Assembly (NCBI RefSeq): GCF_004348735.1
Contig: NZ_SMKT01000067.1
Span: 1 to 44,056, forward strand
Reading direction: 5' to 3'
DNA length: 44,056 nucleotides
Source of the DNA: Actinomadura sp. KC06
Lineage (GTDB): Bacteria; Actinomycetota; Actinomycetes; Streptosporangiales; Streptosporangiaceae
Under the pieces are notes generated by a model. The model saw only the letters and a program-made list of their open reading frames with translations, did not search any database and had not been told where the DNA came from. Positions 7,649-15,590 of this stretch are shown here, in pieces (the first letter of the stretch is position 1; each line of letters opens with the position of its first letter). The translations under genes and the position numbers were made by a program.

Positions 7649-8506
7649 ATGGTTTCCGGGGATCTTGTGGCCTTCTCCGGTGGGGCGCACGCCGGTGATC
7701 GGCTGATCCGGTGGTGTACGACGATCAGTGTCGTGGTTCTGGCCTGGATCGCGGCCGTGCTGTCCTACAAGCACATGTACGAGTTGGTTCTCCGGTACGG
7801 GGAGACATCGTGGAGCGCGGCGCTGTTGCCGGTCTCGGTGGACGGGATGATCGTGGCGTCGTCGCTGACTTTGCTGGCCGACTCGCGAGCCGGTCGACGT
7901 GGAGGCCTGCTGCCATGGGCCTTGCTGCTGGCAGGGAGCGCGGCGAGCCTGGCGGCCAACGTGGCGGTGGCCGAGCCATCGATGATCGGCCGCGTGATCG
8001 CCGCCTGGCCGAGCTGTGCTTTGATCGGGTCGTATGAGCTACTGATGCGCCAGGTCAGGAAAGCATCGCACCAGAAGCGTCCAGTGGCCTCACACGAAGG
8101 CTCCGACCAAGTGCCAGCCGGTTCTGAGATCTCATACGAGGTTCATACGGCTCCTCATATGGGTCTGATCGGCAATGAATTGGCTCCAGACGAAGTTCCG
8201 ACGACGCAGGACCTGGTGACGGATGCTGAGGCTTCCGATGGCTCCCAGATGTACGGCCTTGAGGACTTGGTAGGAAACGCTGAGGAGTCACCGGCTGCTG
8301 GTGCGGGAGAAGCGAACGGCGCTCATCCGGGACGCTGCAGACCGGTGGCCCGGCTCCAACGCCAGGCTTGGCATTGGGCGGTGGCCAATCGCACACTGGC
8401 AGGTGAACTGCCCGCAGGCAAAGTGATCGCCGAGCGCTTTGGACGGTGTGAGCGCTGGGGACGACTGGTCAAACGGACCGGCCTCACGGGCGGGTTCGAC
8501 CGGTAG
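7649..8506 (+). CDS. DUF2637 membrane protein (SpdB-like, integrative element)
   Basis: The product is 285 residues. The first ~135 hold four transmembrane helices (SVVVLAWIAAVLSY, then LLPVSVDGMIVASSLTLLA, then WALLLAGSAASLAANVAVA, and a fourth to LLMRQV), the DUF2637 signature. A polar linker follows. The C-terminus is a short helix-turn-helix-like tail (AGKVIAERFGRCERWGRLVK). DUF2637 proteins are hallmark cargo of actinomycete integrative and conjugative elements, where SpdB-type proteins help plasmid spread between mycelia. ATG 7649 has GGGAG seven bases upstream; GTG 7643 is too close to it. The gene sits just inside the tRNA-Val att relic, on the side where the element should lie. Confidence 0.8.
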   Translation: MVSGDLVAFSGGAHAGDRLIRWCTTISVVVLAWIAAVLSYKHMYELVLRYGETSWSAALLPVSVDGMIVASSLTLLADSRAGRRGGLLPWALLLAGSAASLAANVAVAEPSMIGRVIAAWPSCALIGSYELLMRQVRKASHQKRPVASHEGSDQVPAGSEISYEVHTAPHMGLIGNELAPDEVPTTQDLVTDAEASDGSQMYGLEDLVGNAEESPAAGAGEANGAHPGRCRPVARLQRQAWHWAVANRTLAGELPAGKVIAERFGRCERWGRLVKRTGLTGGFDR

Positions 8507-8537
8507 ACCAATGCGCAGGGGAGGGGCCCCGCAGCAT

Positions 8538-8705
8538 CCGGCTCAGCGCCGCCCCGTACGATCCGGTGCACTCCACCCCCCGCCTCACCGGGCCGTGGTC
8601 GTGTGCCCAGGCCAGCATGGCGTGGTAGCCGTCAGCGGTGGCGGGGAAGGCGCGGGTGTCCAGGAGCGTGCCGAGGGCGTTGACCAGGGCGGCAGCCCTG
8701 GACGG
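8538..8705 (-). pseudogene. IS110-family transposase fragment (N-terminal domain)
   Basis: The minus strand encodes ALGTLLDTRAFPATADGYHA followed by MLAWAHDHGPVRRGVECTGS and YGAALSRML, which is the RuvC-like DEDD N-terminal domain of IS110 transposases including the G-x-E-x-T-G-S-Y-G motif (here with Cys in the motif). The upstream start, the rest of the domain and the whole C-terminal Transposase_20 part are missing. It cannot be active. Confidence 0.7.
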
Positions 8706-8789
8706 GTAAGGGAGTCCAAGAGGCTGAGGCCGTGTTTTAGCGTTAGCATTATTTACATTCCAGTGGGTAATCACAATATTGGGACGATC

Positions 8790-9157
8790 GTGCGACGAGG
8801 TCAAATTCTTCAGGGGGTCTTCTCGGCTGATATGCAGGTGTTTCGCTTCTTTCCAGAGGGAACTGTTTTGGATGTTCTCGTCAAGCCGGCGCCCGGGCCG
8901 GATCACGGGGCGCTGATCGCCTCGTGGTTGCGTCCCGACACTCGGCTCAGGGTGTCCATAAGACGAGGTACGACCGTCTCGGTGACCGGATCTCATTTCT
9001 TACCGAGGACCACCTCCACGGTGGTGTGGTCGAGGTGAGCGGTACCTGTTCCCGTGACGAGCTGGTTCTTGATCTTCAGTCTCGTGGTAGGACGCTGCGG
9101 CAGGTGCGCTTCCGGCGAATCTGGCCCGGTGACGGCAGAAATGACCGGTCGGCTTAG
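8790..9157 (+). pseudogene. Hypothetical gene with a frameshift
   Basis: A frame from GTG 8790 (or ATG 8832) gives MQVFRFFPEGTVLDVLVKPA and then WLRPDTRLRVS. Around 8955-8970 the protein-like reading moves to the next frame, RYDRLGDRISFLTEDHLHGG, and ends with TAG at 9155-9157. A single-base indel in one gene of about 120 codons explains both halves. Local GC is lower than in neighbours just upstream (8735-8790), a sign of recent junctions. The family is not recognised. Confidence 0.45.
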
Positions 9158-9777
9158 ATCCGGCGTAGGAGATGCGTTGATCTCGGAGTATCAGCAGCAA
9201 CTGCGCGAACGCTATCTGGCTGCTCCCGTCATGGCGCCCCCAACACCCTGGCGGCGAGTGCTGGACGACCGCACGCCCATCGGCGGCCTGCTGGGCATCG
9301 GCTTCGCCGTCCATCCTGGTACCGGGCACGACCTGGTGATGGTCGTCTCCCAGGATGGCCACGGACCTTTCGACGCCGTCACCGGGCGAGAAGATCGCCC
9401 GCGATCGTGAGCCGGACCCCGACACCAGTACACCCGACGCCTCACCCGACCTCACCTGCCCCGGCCCCCTTGCCGGAACACCGGTACGCATCGCCGGCCT
9501 GTTCGGCGGCGGTACCCACTCCACCACCTCCGACGGCTGGACCCTCGACGTCGTCAGCCCCCGGTGGCCACACCACCGCGTCCTGCTGTCCGCAGACGGC
9601 GGCCCGCCCCACGAAGGACCACCTGGGGATCACTGGTGGCACATCTTCCACTCCGACTACTCCGAACTCCGTACCGCCGGATTCTCTCCCTCAGGCCGTA
9701 CCCTCGCCGTCGCCACAAGCAGCGACCTCACCCTCTGGACCCGGCCACCTACACATCGGTCGTCGTCATCACACTGA
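9141..9777 (+). pseudogene. Hypothetical actinobacterial protein with a frameshift
   Basis: From ATG 9141 (or TTG 9177 after GGAG) the frame reads ISEYQQQLRERY, then GIGFAVHPGTGHDLVMVVSQ and GHGPFDAVTG. At about 9386 one extra base shifts the reading to EKIARDREPDPDTSTPDA, continuing through RIAGLFGGGTHSTTSDGW and SPSGRTLAVATSSDLTLW to TGA at 9775-9777. The joined ~210-residue protein resembles an actinobacterial family of unknown function. It overlaps the preceding broken gene and converges on the double AraC gene. The frameshift may be real or a sequencing error. Confidence 0.55.
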
Positions 9778-11409
9778 GTTGGAAGGTGCAGTTCCGGTGA
9801 CGGATCGGGGGCTTATCCTTCTCGGCTCGCGCTCCTGGTATTCGCGTGCTGAGATGCCGTGGAAGCGGGTGAAGGCGGCGCTGAACGTGGGCAGGTGGGC
9901 ATAGCCGACGCGGCGGGCCACGGCGCTGGGTTTGGCTCCGCCTGCGAGCAGATTGCGGGCGATGCGCATGCGAGCCGTGTAGCGCCAGCGGGAGAAGGGC
10001 ATGCCGGTCTGCTCGCGGAACGCCCGGTGGACCTCGGCGGGGACGTCCACCTCAGCCAGTTCGCCGGGCGCGCCGATGTGACGCAGGTAGTCCATCGCCG
10101 CCGCCCGAGCACGCGGATCGGTGGGCATCGGCACCGACAGCGCTCGTTGCGCGGCGACCTGTTCGGCGAACAGGTCGAGGATGTGGCCGGGGTCGTAGTC
10201 GTCGGGCTGGAGGATGGAGCGGGCGCTGATGGAGCAGAACATCAGGTAGTCGTCCCAGGCCGGCGAGAATTGGACTTGCAGCGGCTCGGTCAGGTGCAGG
10301 TCGCCGGTGTCGGCATTTCCGAGAGGTAGTGAGATGGAGTTCTCGCGGAGACCGGTGATGTGCTCCAGGCTCGCGGGGATCCAGGTCGCGACGCCGCGCT
10401 GTCGTTCGTAACGGCTTTCGCCGATATCGAGGTAGCCGCTGCCGCGGTACATCCAGCTCAGCACGTGCATGTCGTTGGCGTGCAGGGGCGTGCGGGCGGC
10501 AGGCAGCAGATCGGGCGCGGTGCCGAAGGCGCCGTCTCCCTGGACCATGCGCACGAGGTCATCGGTCTGACGCGCCAGGGTGGCGCGCTGCGTGAGGTCG
10601 ATGCTGGCGGAACTGGCGGAGAGCCTCCTTCTGAAGTCATACGGCGTCAGTCCGTACTGCTGTTTGAAGGCGCGAGTGAAGCCGTTGCGGCTGGCGAAGC
10701 CCACTCGCGCGGCCACCTGGTCGACGTCGTATCCCGCGGCCAGGAACTCGACGGCGGCGATCAGTCGGCTGCGCAGTCGCCACTGCTCGAAGGTGAGCCC
10801 GGTCTCCGCGAGGAAGTCGCGGCGCAGGGTCCGCGGGCTGGAGAGCGCCCTGGTCGCCCACTGCTCGACGGTGAGGTCCGCCGCTGGGTCGCGGATCAGC
10901 TCCTCGGCGACGGCTCTGGCGCCGGTGGCTCTCGGCATCTCCGGCAGAGTGAGCGGCGCCGAAGGCTCGGTGTCGCCGTTTTGCGCGGGTGTGGACGAGG
11001 GGCGGGGACGGCGAAGGAGGTCGGTGATCGCGTCCTGGAAGTATCCGCGACCGCTCAACGGGGTGACTTGCAGGTTGTAGTGCTGGATCAACCAGTCCTG
11101 CCAACCGTCGGGGACCTCGAAGCGCGTCGGTTCCGAGATCGGCCCGGTGCCGGGATGGAGCCACAGGGGGAAGGCGACGGTGCCCGGCTCGGTGAGGATC
11201 GCGCGGTGGTTCCACCCGTCCGCGGGAATCCAGACGCCCTGTCCGGCGGTGAGGTGGAACGCCGCGTCGCCGTCTATGTGCATGTGCGCCGTGCCGGTGC
11301 GGACCCAGATCAGCAGGGGGCGAACGGGCGCTCCCGTCGAATCCGATCTCGCCGCCGGAATCGCCGGGGGGTCGCTCGCGTCGGCGGGGAACAGGGATGA
11401 CGACGCCAC
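9769..11409 (-). CDS. Double AraC-type regulator (two sensor-HTH units fused)
   Basis: The 546-residue protein contains two complete AraC/XylS-like units in tandem. Unit 1: cupin-like sensor (LLIWVRTGTAHMHIDGDAAF, residues about 30-110) and a double helix-turn-helix (DLTVEQWATRALSSPRTLRR through VGFASRNGFTRAFKQQYGL, about 170-265). Unit 2: a second sensor (ANDMHVLSWMYRGSGYLDIG, about 300-400) and HTH (VHRAFREQTGMPFSRWRYTA through VGYAHLPTFSAAFTRFHGIS, about 440-535). Ordinary AraC regulators have one unit. It lies divergent from a siderophore-interacting protein remnant with an iron box between them, so iron-responsive control is likely. The start could also be TTG 11421; neither has a strong ribosome-binding site. 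Confidence 0.8.
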   Translation of the reverse strand: MASSSLFPADASDPPAIPAARSDSTGAPVRPLLIWVRTGTAHMHIDGDAAFHLTAGQGVWIPADGWNHRAILTEPGTVAFPLWLHPGTGPISEPTRFEVPDGWQDWLIQHYNLQVTPLSGRGYFQDAITDLLRRPRPSSTPAQNGDTEPSAPLTLPEMPRATGARAVAEELIRDPAADLTVEQWATRALSSPRTLRRDFLAETGLTFEQWRLRSRLIAAVEFLAAGYDVDQVAARVGFASRNGFTRAFKQQYGLTPYDFRRRLSASSASIDLTQRATLARQTDDLVRMVQGDGAFGTAPDLLPAARTPLHANDMHVLSWMYRGSGYLDIGESRYERQRGVATWIPASLEHITGLRENSISLPLGNADTGDLHLTEPLQVQFSPAWDDYLMFCSISARSILQPDDYDPGHILDLFAEQVAAQRALSVPMPTDPRARAAAMDYLRHIGAPGELAEVDVPAEVHRAFREQTGMPFSRWRYTARMRIARNLLAGGAKPSAVARRVGYAHLPTFSAAFTRFHGISAREYQEREPRRISPRSVTGTAPSNSV

Positions 11410-11449
11410 AGCCCTAAACAATACGGCAGTCTGCGCACACGAACGAAGG

Positions 11450-11468
11450 TGAGGTTTGCCTAACCTTA
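11450..11468. promoter_or_regulatory. Iron box (DtxR/IdeR/DmdR-type operator)
   Basis: The 19-base site TGAGGTTTGCCTAACCTTA matches the iron-repressor consensus TTAGGTTAGSCTAACCTWA at 16 positions. It sits between the divergent double-AraC gene and the siderophore-interacting protein remnant, so both promoters would be repressed when iron is plentiful. Confidence 0.75.
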
Positions 11469-11540
11469 TATGAGGCCGTTTCGTCGATCCCTGCTCGCGG
11501 CCTCGTCACCCTCGAGCGATCGGAAAGGGCCGTCCTCAGC

Positions 11541-11687
11541 ATGCCGAAGACCTCCCGCCAGCTCACAGTGCGCCCGCTGACCCTGCGAGAGGTCGAGGTC
11601 GTCCGAGTGACGGACCTGACGCCGGGGATGCGGCGGATCACACTGGCCGGCGCGCAGCTGCGCGAGTTCACCACCCGTCGATACTGA
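11541..11687 (+). pseudogene. Siderophore-interacting protein, 5' fragment
   Basis: ATG 11541 starts MPKTSRQLTVRPLTLREVEV followed by VRVTDLTPGMRRITLAGAQL and REFTT. This is the FAD-binding N-terminus of SIP/ViuB-type ferric-siderophore reductases, which normally run to about 250-300 residues. After ~45 residues the frame hits TGA at 11685-11687, inside a block identical to a TetR promoter elsewhere in the window. All catalytic parts are lost. An iron box precedes it, in line with the family's usual control. Confidence 0.75.
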
Positions 11688-11709
11688 CAGGTCTGTAAAG
11701 CCAACGCAA
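11681..11709 (-). promoter_or_regulatory. Orphan TetR-type promoter/operator
   Basis: On the minus strand TTGCGT (11709-11704), a 17-base spacer and CAGTAT (11686-11681) form a promoter whose spacer plus -10 share an exact 18-base block, TTACAGACCTGTCAGTAT, with the promoter of the TetR gene at 40328. The predicted start falls on a GTG (11674-11672), the same geometry as at 40328. The DNA downstream is antisense to the siderophore-interacting protein fragment, so the promoter has no gene of its own. Confidence 0.5.
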
Positions 11710-11865
11710 GACGCTCACCTGCCCGGACACGTCCGGCCGCCGGGAGAGGGCAGCCCGCCGCTGAGCTTGAGGGAGCGCCTTCGGACACTGTCTGGTTGAT
11801 GCCTGGTCGCTTGAACGCCAAGCCTGGCTTGGTTTCTGCTCTGGGGCGGGATGCGGTGGCTGGGT
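11688..11865. other. Intergenic stretch
   Basis: No coding sequence is supported. It contains the upstream half of the orphan promoter (to 11709) and short inverted GC-rich segments such as CGGACACGTCCGG (11733-11745), but no convincing terminator with a U-tract. Confidence 0.3.
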
Positions 11866-13224
11866 TCAGCGGAGAAGGCTTCCGCCGAGGGAGAGGCAGG
11901 CCGTGTGGGGCAGGCCGAGTTGTCCGCCGGTGATCATTGCGCTGGCTTGGAGGCTCGGGCCGGTGGCGCTGCCCGGGAAGATGAACAGGCGGCCACGGTC
12001 GCCGGTGTTCGGGTGCGCCATGATGGCGATGTCGGCCATGCCGTCGGCGTTGAGGTCGCCGATCGTCACCGTGTGTCCGAACCAGTCCGGGCCGCCGGCG
12101 TGGCGGCCGGGCATGCCGGGGGTGTTCTGCTCGAAGACGACGGCCCGCGCGTGGTCGATGCCTTGTGGGCTGCCCGGCATGACTGCGAGCTTGCCGGGCT
12201 CGAAATCGCATCCGACGGCGATCTCCCGAATTTCCTGGGTGCAGGGGGAGAGAAAACTGTGCCGGGGGCCGAGCCCGTGGTCGGTCCCGAGCACGACGGA
12301 GATGGCGATGGGCGTCCGCGGCGGCGTTGCGGAATCCCATGACTCCGGTGTGATCAGGTCGTCTTTGCCGTCGCCGTTGACGTCGGCCGCCACGGCCGAG
12401 TCCACCTCGATCCACCCGTCGGCGAGGACGGTCTTGGTGGTGCTCAGGCCCTGCGCGGTCCCCAGTTGCAGCTCGGCTCGGGAGCCGCCGGTGGGGCCTG
12501 GGCTCCACGTCACGACCAGGTCGGAGTAGCCGTCACCGGTGAAGTCCCCGATGACGGGGTAGCCGCTGACGGACGGGGTGTTCGGGCGGAAGAGATTGAT
12601 TTCGGGGTGGACGGGCCGGTCGACCACGTTGCGGAAGGAGACGACCGCCGTGGACTCGATTTCGACGGCGATGTCCAGCTTGCCGTTGTCGCCGAAGTCG
12701 CCGATCACCAGATTGAAGACCCGGGCGTTCTTGGGGGCCGTGCTGCCGACCTTCAGCGAGACGGTGCGGTCGGTGAGCCCGTGTTCGCCGCCGTAGAAGA
12801 TCACCAGGGTGATCGGGCTGTCGCCGGAGTCAGAGTGGGAGGTGACGACCAGGTCGTCGTAGTCGTCGTGGTCGAAGTCGGCCGAGGCGGTCTCGGTCCC
12901 GAAATCGACGGGCTTCTTAGGCGGCCCCGGGAGGGTGTTCGGGGTGAGGAACTGCCGCCGCTCGGGGTCGGGCCCGTGTGGTCCGCTGTAGATGACGAAG
13001 ACGCCGTCGCCTTCGATTTTTCCAGCGATATCGCGGTAGCCGTCGCCGTTGAAGTCGCCGCCCCGCGTCTTGCGCTGGGCGACGGTGGTGAAGCCGCTGG
13101 GAGCGGGCCAGGCCGTCACGGCGAGCTCGGCGGGTTTGCTTTCGCTGAGGACGGCGGAGCCGGCGGCGACCGTGCAGAGCGCGAGCGCGGCGGCGCTGGT
13201 CGCGATCTGAGCGGGTGTCCCCAT
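11866..13224 (-). CDS. Secreted FG-GAP/VCBS-repeat protein
   Basis: The product is 452 residues. ATG 13222-13224 is preceded by GGGAGA. The N-terminus (MGTPAQIATSAAALALCTVA) is a signal peptide with an Ala-rich hydrophobic core. Six calcium-binding-like FG-GAP loops follow: DFNGDGYRDIAG, DFDHDDYDDLVV, DFGDNGKLDIAV, DFTGDGYSDLVV, DVNGDGKDDLIT and DLNADGMADIAI, spaced about 55-65 residues apart. This matches a beta-propeller of integrin-alpha type. It is probably exported and may bind carbohydrate or surface ligands; no catalytic domain is visible. It is divergent from the phosphotransferase gene 84 bases away. Confidence 0.85.
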   Translation of the reverse strand: MGTPAQIATSAAALALCTVAAGSAVLSESKPAELAVTAWPAPSGFTTVAQRKTRGGDFNGDGYRDIAGKIEGDGVFVIYSGPHGPDPERRQFLTPNTLPGPPKKPVDFGTETASADFDHDDYDDLVVTSHSDSGDSPITLVIFYGGEHGLTDRTVSLKVGSTAPKNARVFNLVIGDFGDNGKLDIAVEIESTAVVSFRNVVDRPVHPEINLFRPNTPSVSGYPVIGDFTGDGYSDLVVTWSPGPTGGSRAELQLGTAQGLSTTKTVLADGWIEVDSAVAADVNGDGKDDLITPESWDSATPPRTPIAISVVLGTDHGLGPRHSFLSPCTQEIREIAVGCDFEPGKLAVMPGSPQGIDHARAVVFEQNTPGMPGRHAGGPDWFGHTVTIGDLNADGMADIAIMAHPNTGDRGRLFIFPGSATGPSLQASAMITGGQLGLPHTACLSLGGSLLR

Positions 13225-13308
13225 GTCTCTCCCAGGCGGGGTGAACGGGCGCGGTGCATGAAGATCAAGGCAACGATACGCCGAGGGCGATCGTGCCAAG
13301 ATCTGCTT

Positions 13309-14076
13309 GTGGCTGAAGAACGGCTCGATGGCGGAAACATCGGCGGTGCTGTCCGGCTAGGCGATACCGTCCGCCGTGCCACTGGCCCTTGGACGCCCGC
13401 AGTGCACGCGCTGCTCACCCACCTGGCGACCACGGGACAGTTCACCGCGGCTCCGCGTCCGCTCGGGTTCGACGAGCAGGGCCGGGAGGTTCTCACATTT
13501 CTCCAAGGCCGAACCGTCGGAAGCAGCAAACCTTGGCCTTCCTGGGTACACGCCGACGAGACTCTCGTCCAAGTGGCGCGCTGGGTGCACGCCTACCACC
13601 AAGCGGTCGCCGACTTCGTCCCGCCATCGGACGCCGTCTGGCGCAGCGGCGGCCGCTGGTCGCCGGGCCTGATCATCGGCCACAATGACGCAGCCCCCTA
13701 CAACGCCGCCTGGCACCACGGCCGGCTGGCCGGATTCTTCGATTGGGACCTCGCTGGCCCGGTCACGCCCGAATGGGACCTGGCATTCGTCGCCTTCAGG
13801 TGGGTACCGCTCCACGCCCGCCATGTCGTCGCCGCAGAAGGGTTCACCGACTTCACTGCCCGGCCATATCGGCTCCACCGGTTCCTCGATACCTACGGCT
13901 GGTCGGGCGGAATTGCAGACTTCCTTGGGGTTGTGCGGGAACGCATCAAGGCCCACTCCGACGGCATCCGCGAACTCGCCGCGACCGGAGATCCGGTGTT
14001 CACTCGACTATTTCATCAAGGCGTCTGCGACGATCTGGACCAAGCACTCGTCGAACTGGCCGCATTCCCGGAATAG
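13309..14076 (+). CDS. Aminoglycoside phosphotransferase-like kinase
   Basis: This 255-residue APH/choline-kinase-type protein contains the catalytic loop IIGHNDAAPYNAAWHHGRL (Brenner motif H-N-D-x4-N) and the metal-binding FFDWDLAGPVTPEWDLAFVA segment. The N-terminal lobe is short (GGNIGGAVRLGDTVRRATGP), as in small actinobacterial phosphotransferases whose substrates are unknown. GTG 13309 is taken as start because the family homology begins with EERLDGGN. An upstream in-frame ATG (13259) lacks a ribosome-binding site. Aminoglycoside resistance should not be assumed. Confidence 0.8.
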   Translation: MAEERLDGGNIGGAVRLGDTVRRATGPWTPAVHALLTHLATTGQFTAAPRPLGFDEQGREVLTFLQGRTVGSSKPWPSWVHADETLVQVARWVHAYHQAVADFVPPSDAVWRSGGRWSPGLIIGHNDAAPYNAAWHHGRLAGFFDWDLAGPVTPEWDLAFVAFRWVPLHARHVVAAEGFTDFTARPYRLHRFLDTYGWSGGIADFLGVVRERIKAHSDGIRELAATGDPVFTRLFHQGVCDDLDQALVELAAFPE

Positions 14077-14277
14077 CATCAGTCTTCCGTCGACCCGAAC
14101 GCGTCGCCGCCCTGCTGACTGAAACCCGCCCCGTGCGCCTCTGCACGTCCCGTACTCGACCCTCACACCGAGGATCGCGTTGGCAACCACATTCACGACC
14201 GCTGCACGCCGTCCCCACTAGGCACAATCTGGCAAGGGGACGAGCGGGCGGCGAAAAGTCGACGACCCACGCGGCCC

Positions 14278-14999
14278 ATGGGCGGCGATGTGGCGCGGGT
14301 GGCCGCCACCCGTGAGGAGCTGGCGCGGATGGCGGTGACCGCCGAACGCCTGCGGACCTCGCGCGAACTGGACCGGTCGATCGGCCGCGGGCTGTCGGCC
14401 ATCGCCGCGCACAGCGCGAGCGCCGCGGCGGCGCGTTCCGCAACCGGGACCGCGGCGGTGACGGCCCGGGCCCTGCGCGCCGCCCGGGCCGCGCTGGACG
14501 ACGCGCGCGCGGTGGCCGCCGCCTATCGGACGACGCCCCAGGCCGTGGCCGCGTCCTGCGATGGTAGCGCGGGACGCCTGGCCCTGCGCATCCTGCTCGT
14601 CGTCTACGCCATGTACCTCAACGTCGGGGCGCAGTTCCTGGTCGCGACGCGGGCCGGCCCCGTCGAATGGGTGGTCTCCGCCGGAAGCGTCGCCGGCATC
14701 CTGCTGCTGCAACTCCGGCACGTGGTGCTGCGGCTGCGCGGCAGGCCCGTCCGCGGCCGGTACCGGACCCTCGCCGCGCTCGCCTACGTCCCGCTGGTGG
14801 TGTCCGGGCTCTACTGGTTCATGCCCATTGGGCTGGTGGCCGCGTCGGCGCTGCTCCTGCTGCCCCGCCGCGTGGCGTGGACGCTCGGGCGGCACGGGCG
14901 GAGCTGACCCGGACGGCGGTGCCGGCCGAGCGGCTGCGCGTCGCGGGCGACGTGCACGACCTGTACGGAACGGCCCTTGACGGTCCCGTGACGAAATAG
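14278..14999 (+). pseudogene. Sensor histidine kinase fragment fused to a PPOX gene tail
   Basis: From ATG 14278 the frame (to TGA 14905-14907) encodes a DesK-type dimerisation helix whose phospho-acceptor His is replaced: RELDRSIGRGLSAI instead of RELHDxxGxxLSAI. Four hydrophobic helices follow (LRILLVVYAMYLNVGAQFLV, VSAGSVAGILLLQ, TLAALAYVPLVVSG, LVAASALLLLP). A frameshift near 14880 then leads to ELTRTAVPAERLRVAGDVHD, a second DHp helix with an intact H-D pair. Directly after DVHD it joins LYGTALDGPVTK and a stop (14997-14999), which is the C-terminus of a PPOX protein. The ATPase domain is gone, so the kinase cannot work. Confidence 0.55.
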
Positions 15000-15035
15000 T
15001 CAGGGACAGACAATCCGCTCCTGCGGGTTTGGTCG
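14959..15035 (+). repeat. Repeat copy 1 (end of a lost PPOX gene)
   Basis: This copy matches 32273-32351. The first 47 bases (from acctgtacgg to gtcaggg) differ at only two positions, and the remainder is diverged but still shares ctgcgggtt and ggtcg. In copy 2 the same bases encode the natural C-terminus and 3' flank of an intact PPOX protein, so copy 1 is a leftover of a second such gene. Confidence 0.65.
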
Positions 15036-15162
15036 AAGCGGGCGGGTTCGTGCTGACGGACACCTGCCCGGATCGTGCGCTCGTGTGGAGCCCGACGACC
15101 GCGGTCGACCCGGCGCGGTCGTCGAAGTCGTCTTCGGCCGAGGCGCTGCACTCCGTCTGGCG

Positions 15163-15360
15163 TCAGCTAACGAGCAGGTAGATGGCGATGCCGACCAAGA
15201 CCGTGACGGCCACGCAGGCGACGACGATGTTCTGACGCCTGCTGCGTTGCGGACGGCCACCTCGGGCCTGCAGCTCTTGGACGACGGCACGGGCACCCGC
15301 TTCGGTTCGGGTCCGGCCCCACTGGCCGTTGCCGCCACCGGACATAGCTGCCATATCCAT
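15163..15360 (-). CDS. Small single-pass membrane protein
   Basis: The product is 65 residues. ATG 15358-15360 has a strong ribosome-binding site (GGAGGGG, 2 bases away). The soluble N-terminal part (GRTRTEAGARAVVQELQARG) is followed by a basic stretch RPQRSRRQ and one C-terminal transmembrane helix (NIVVACVAVTVLVGIAIYLL). The topology is that of a tail-anchored protein with its N-terminus in the cytoplasm. I do not recognise the family. It lies in an area of gene debris but its frame is clean. Confidence 0.55.
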   Translation of the reverse strand: MDMAAMSGGGNGQWGRTRTEAGARAVVQELQARGGRPQRSRRQNIVVACVAVTVLVGIAIYLLVS

Positions 15361-15590
15361 CACCCCTCCGAGCACACTGTAGAGGATCAAGCTCCATATC
15401 GGGCCCGGGGCGAGGCCCCGGGTCGAGGGGCCTTTGGCCGTGACGCCCGCCCGACGCGACAGGCGGGCCACCGCCAACCGCCAACCGCCAGGACAACGGT
15501 CAGGCATGGCCGAGGTATGGTGGCGGGTTATCCGAAAGTCATCATCCTCGGCAGCGGACCCAACCGCATCTCGCCGGGGGCCGCGAGATT
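15361..15590. other. Intergenic stretch
   Basis: No gene is supported. It contains GGGCCCGGGGCGAGGCCCCG (15400-15419), which can form a strong GC hairpin and may separate the divergent small membrane protein and AraC genes. A direct repeat ccaccgccaa/ccgccaaccgcc lies near 15468-15488. Confidence 0.3.

Noticed and set aside
13259..13308. Earlier ATG (MKIKATIRR) as phosphotransferase start
   Set aside because: There is no ribosome-binding site, and the family similarity begins only at the GTG 13309.
14959..15035. Repeat at 14959 and 32273 as the end of an insertion sequence
   Set aside because: In copy 2 it encodes the usual C-terminus of the PPOX family (LYGTALD), so it is a gene end and flank, not a transposon end.
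15029..15172. Frame EAGGFVLTDTCPDRALVW as a fragment of aconitase X
   Set aside because: Only the short TDTCP match supports it; there is too little sequence to assign a family.
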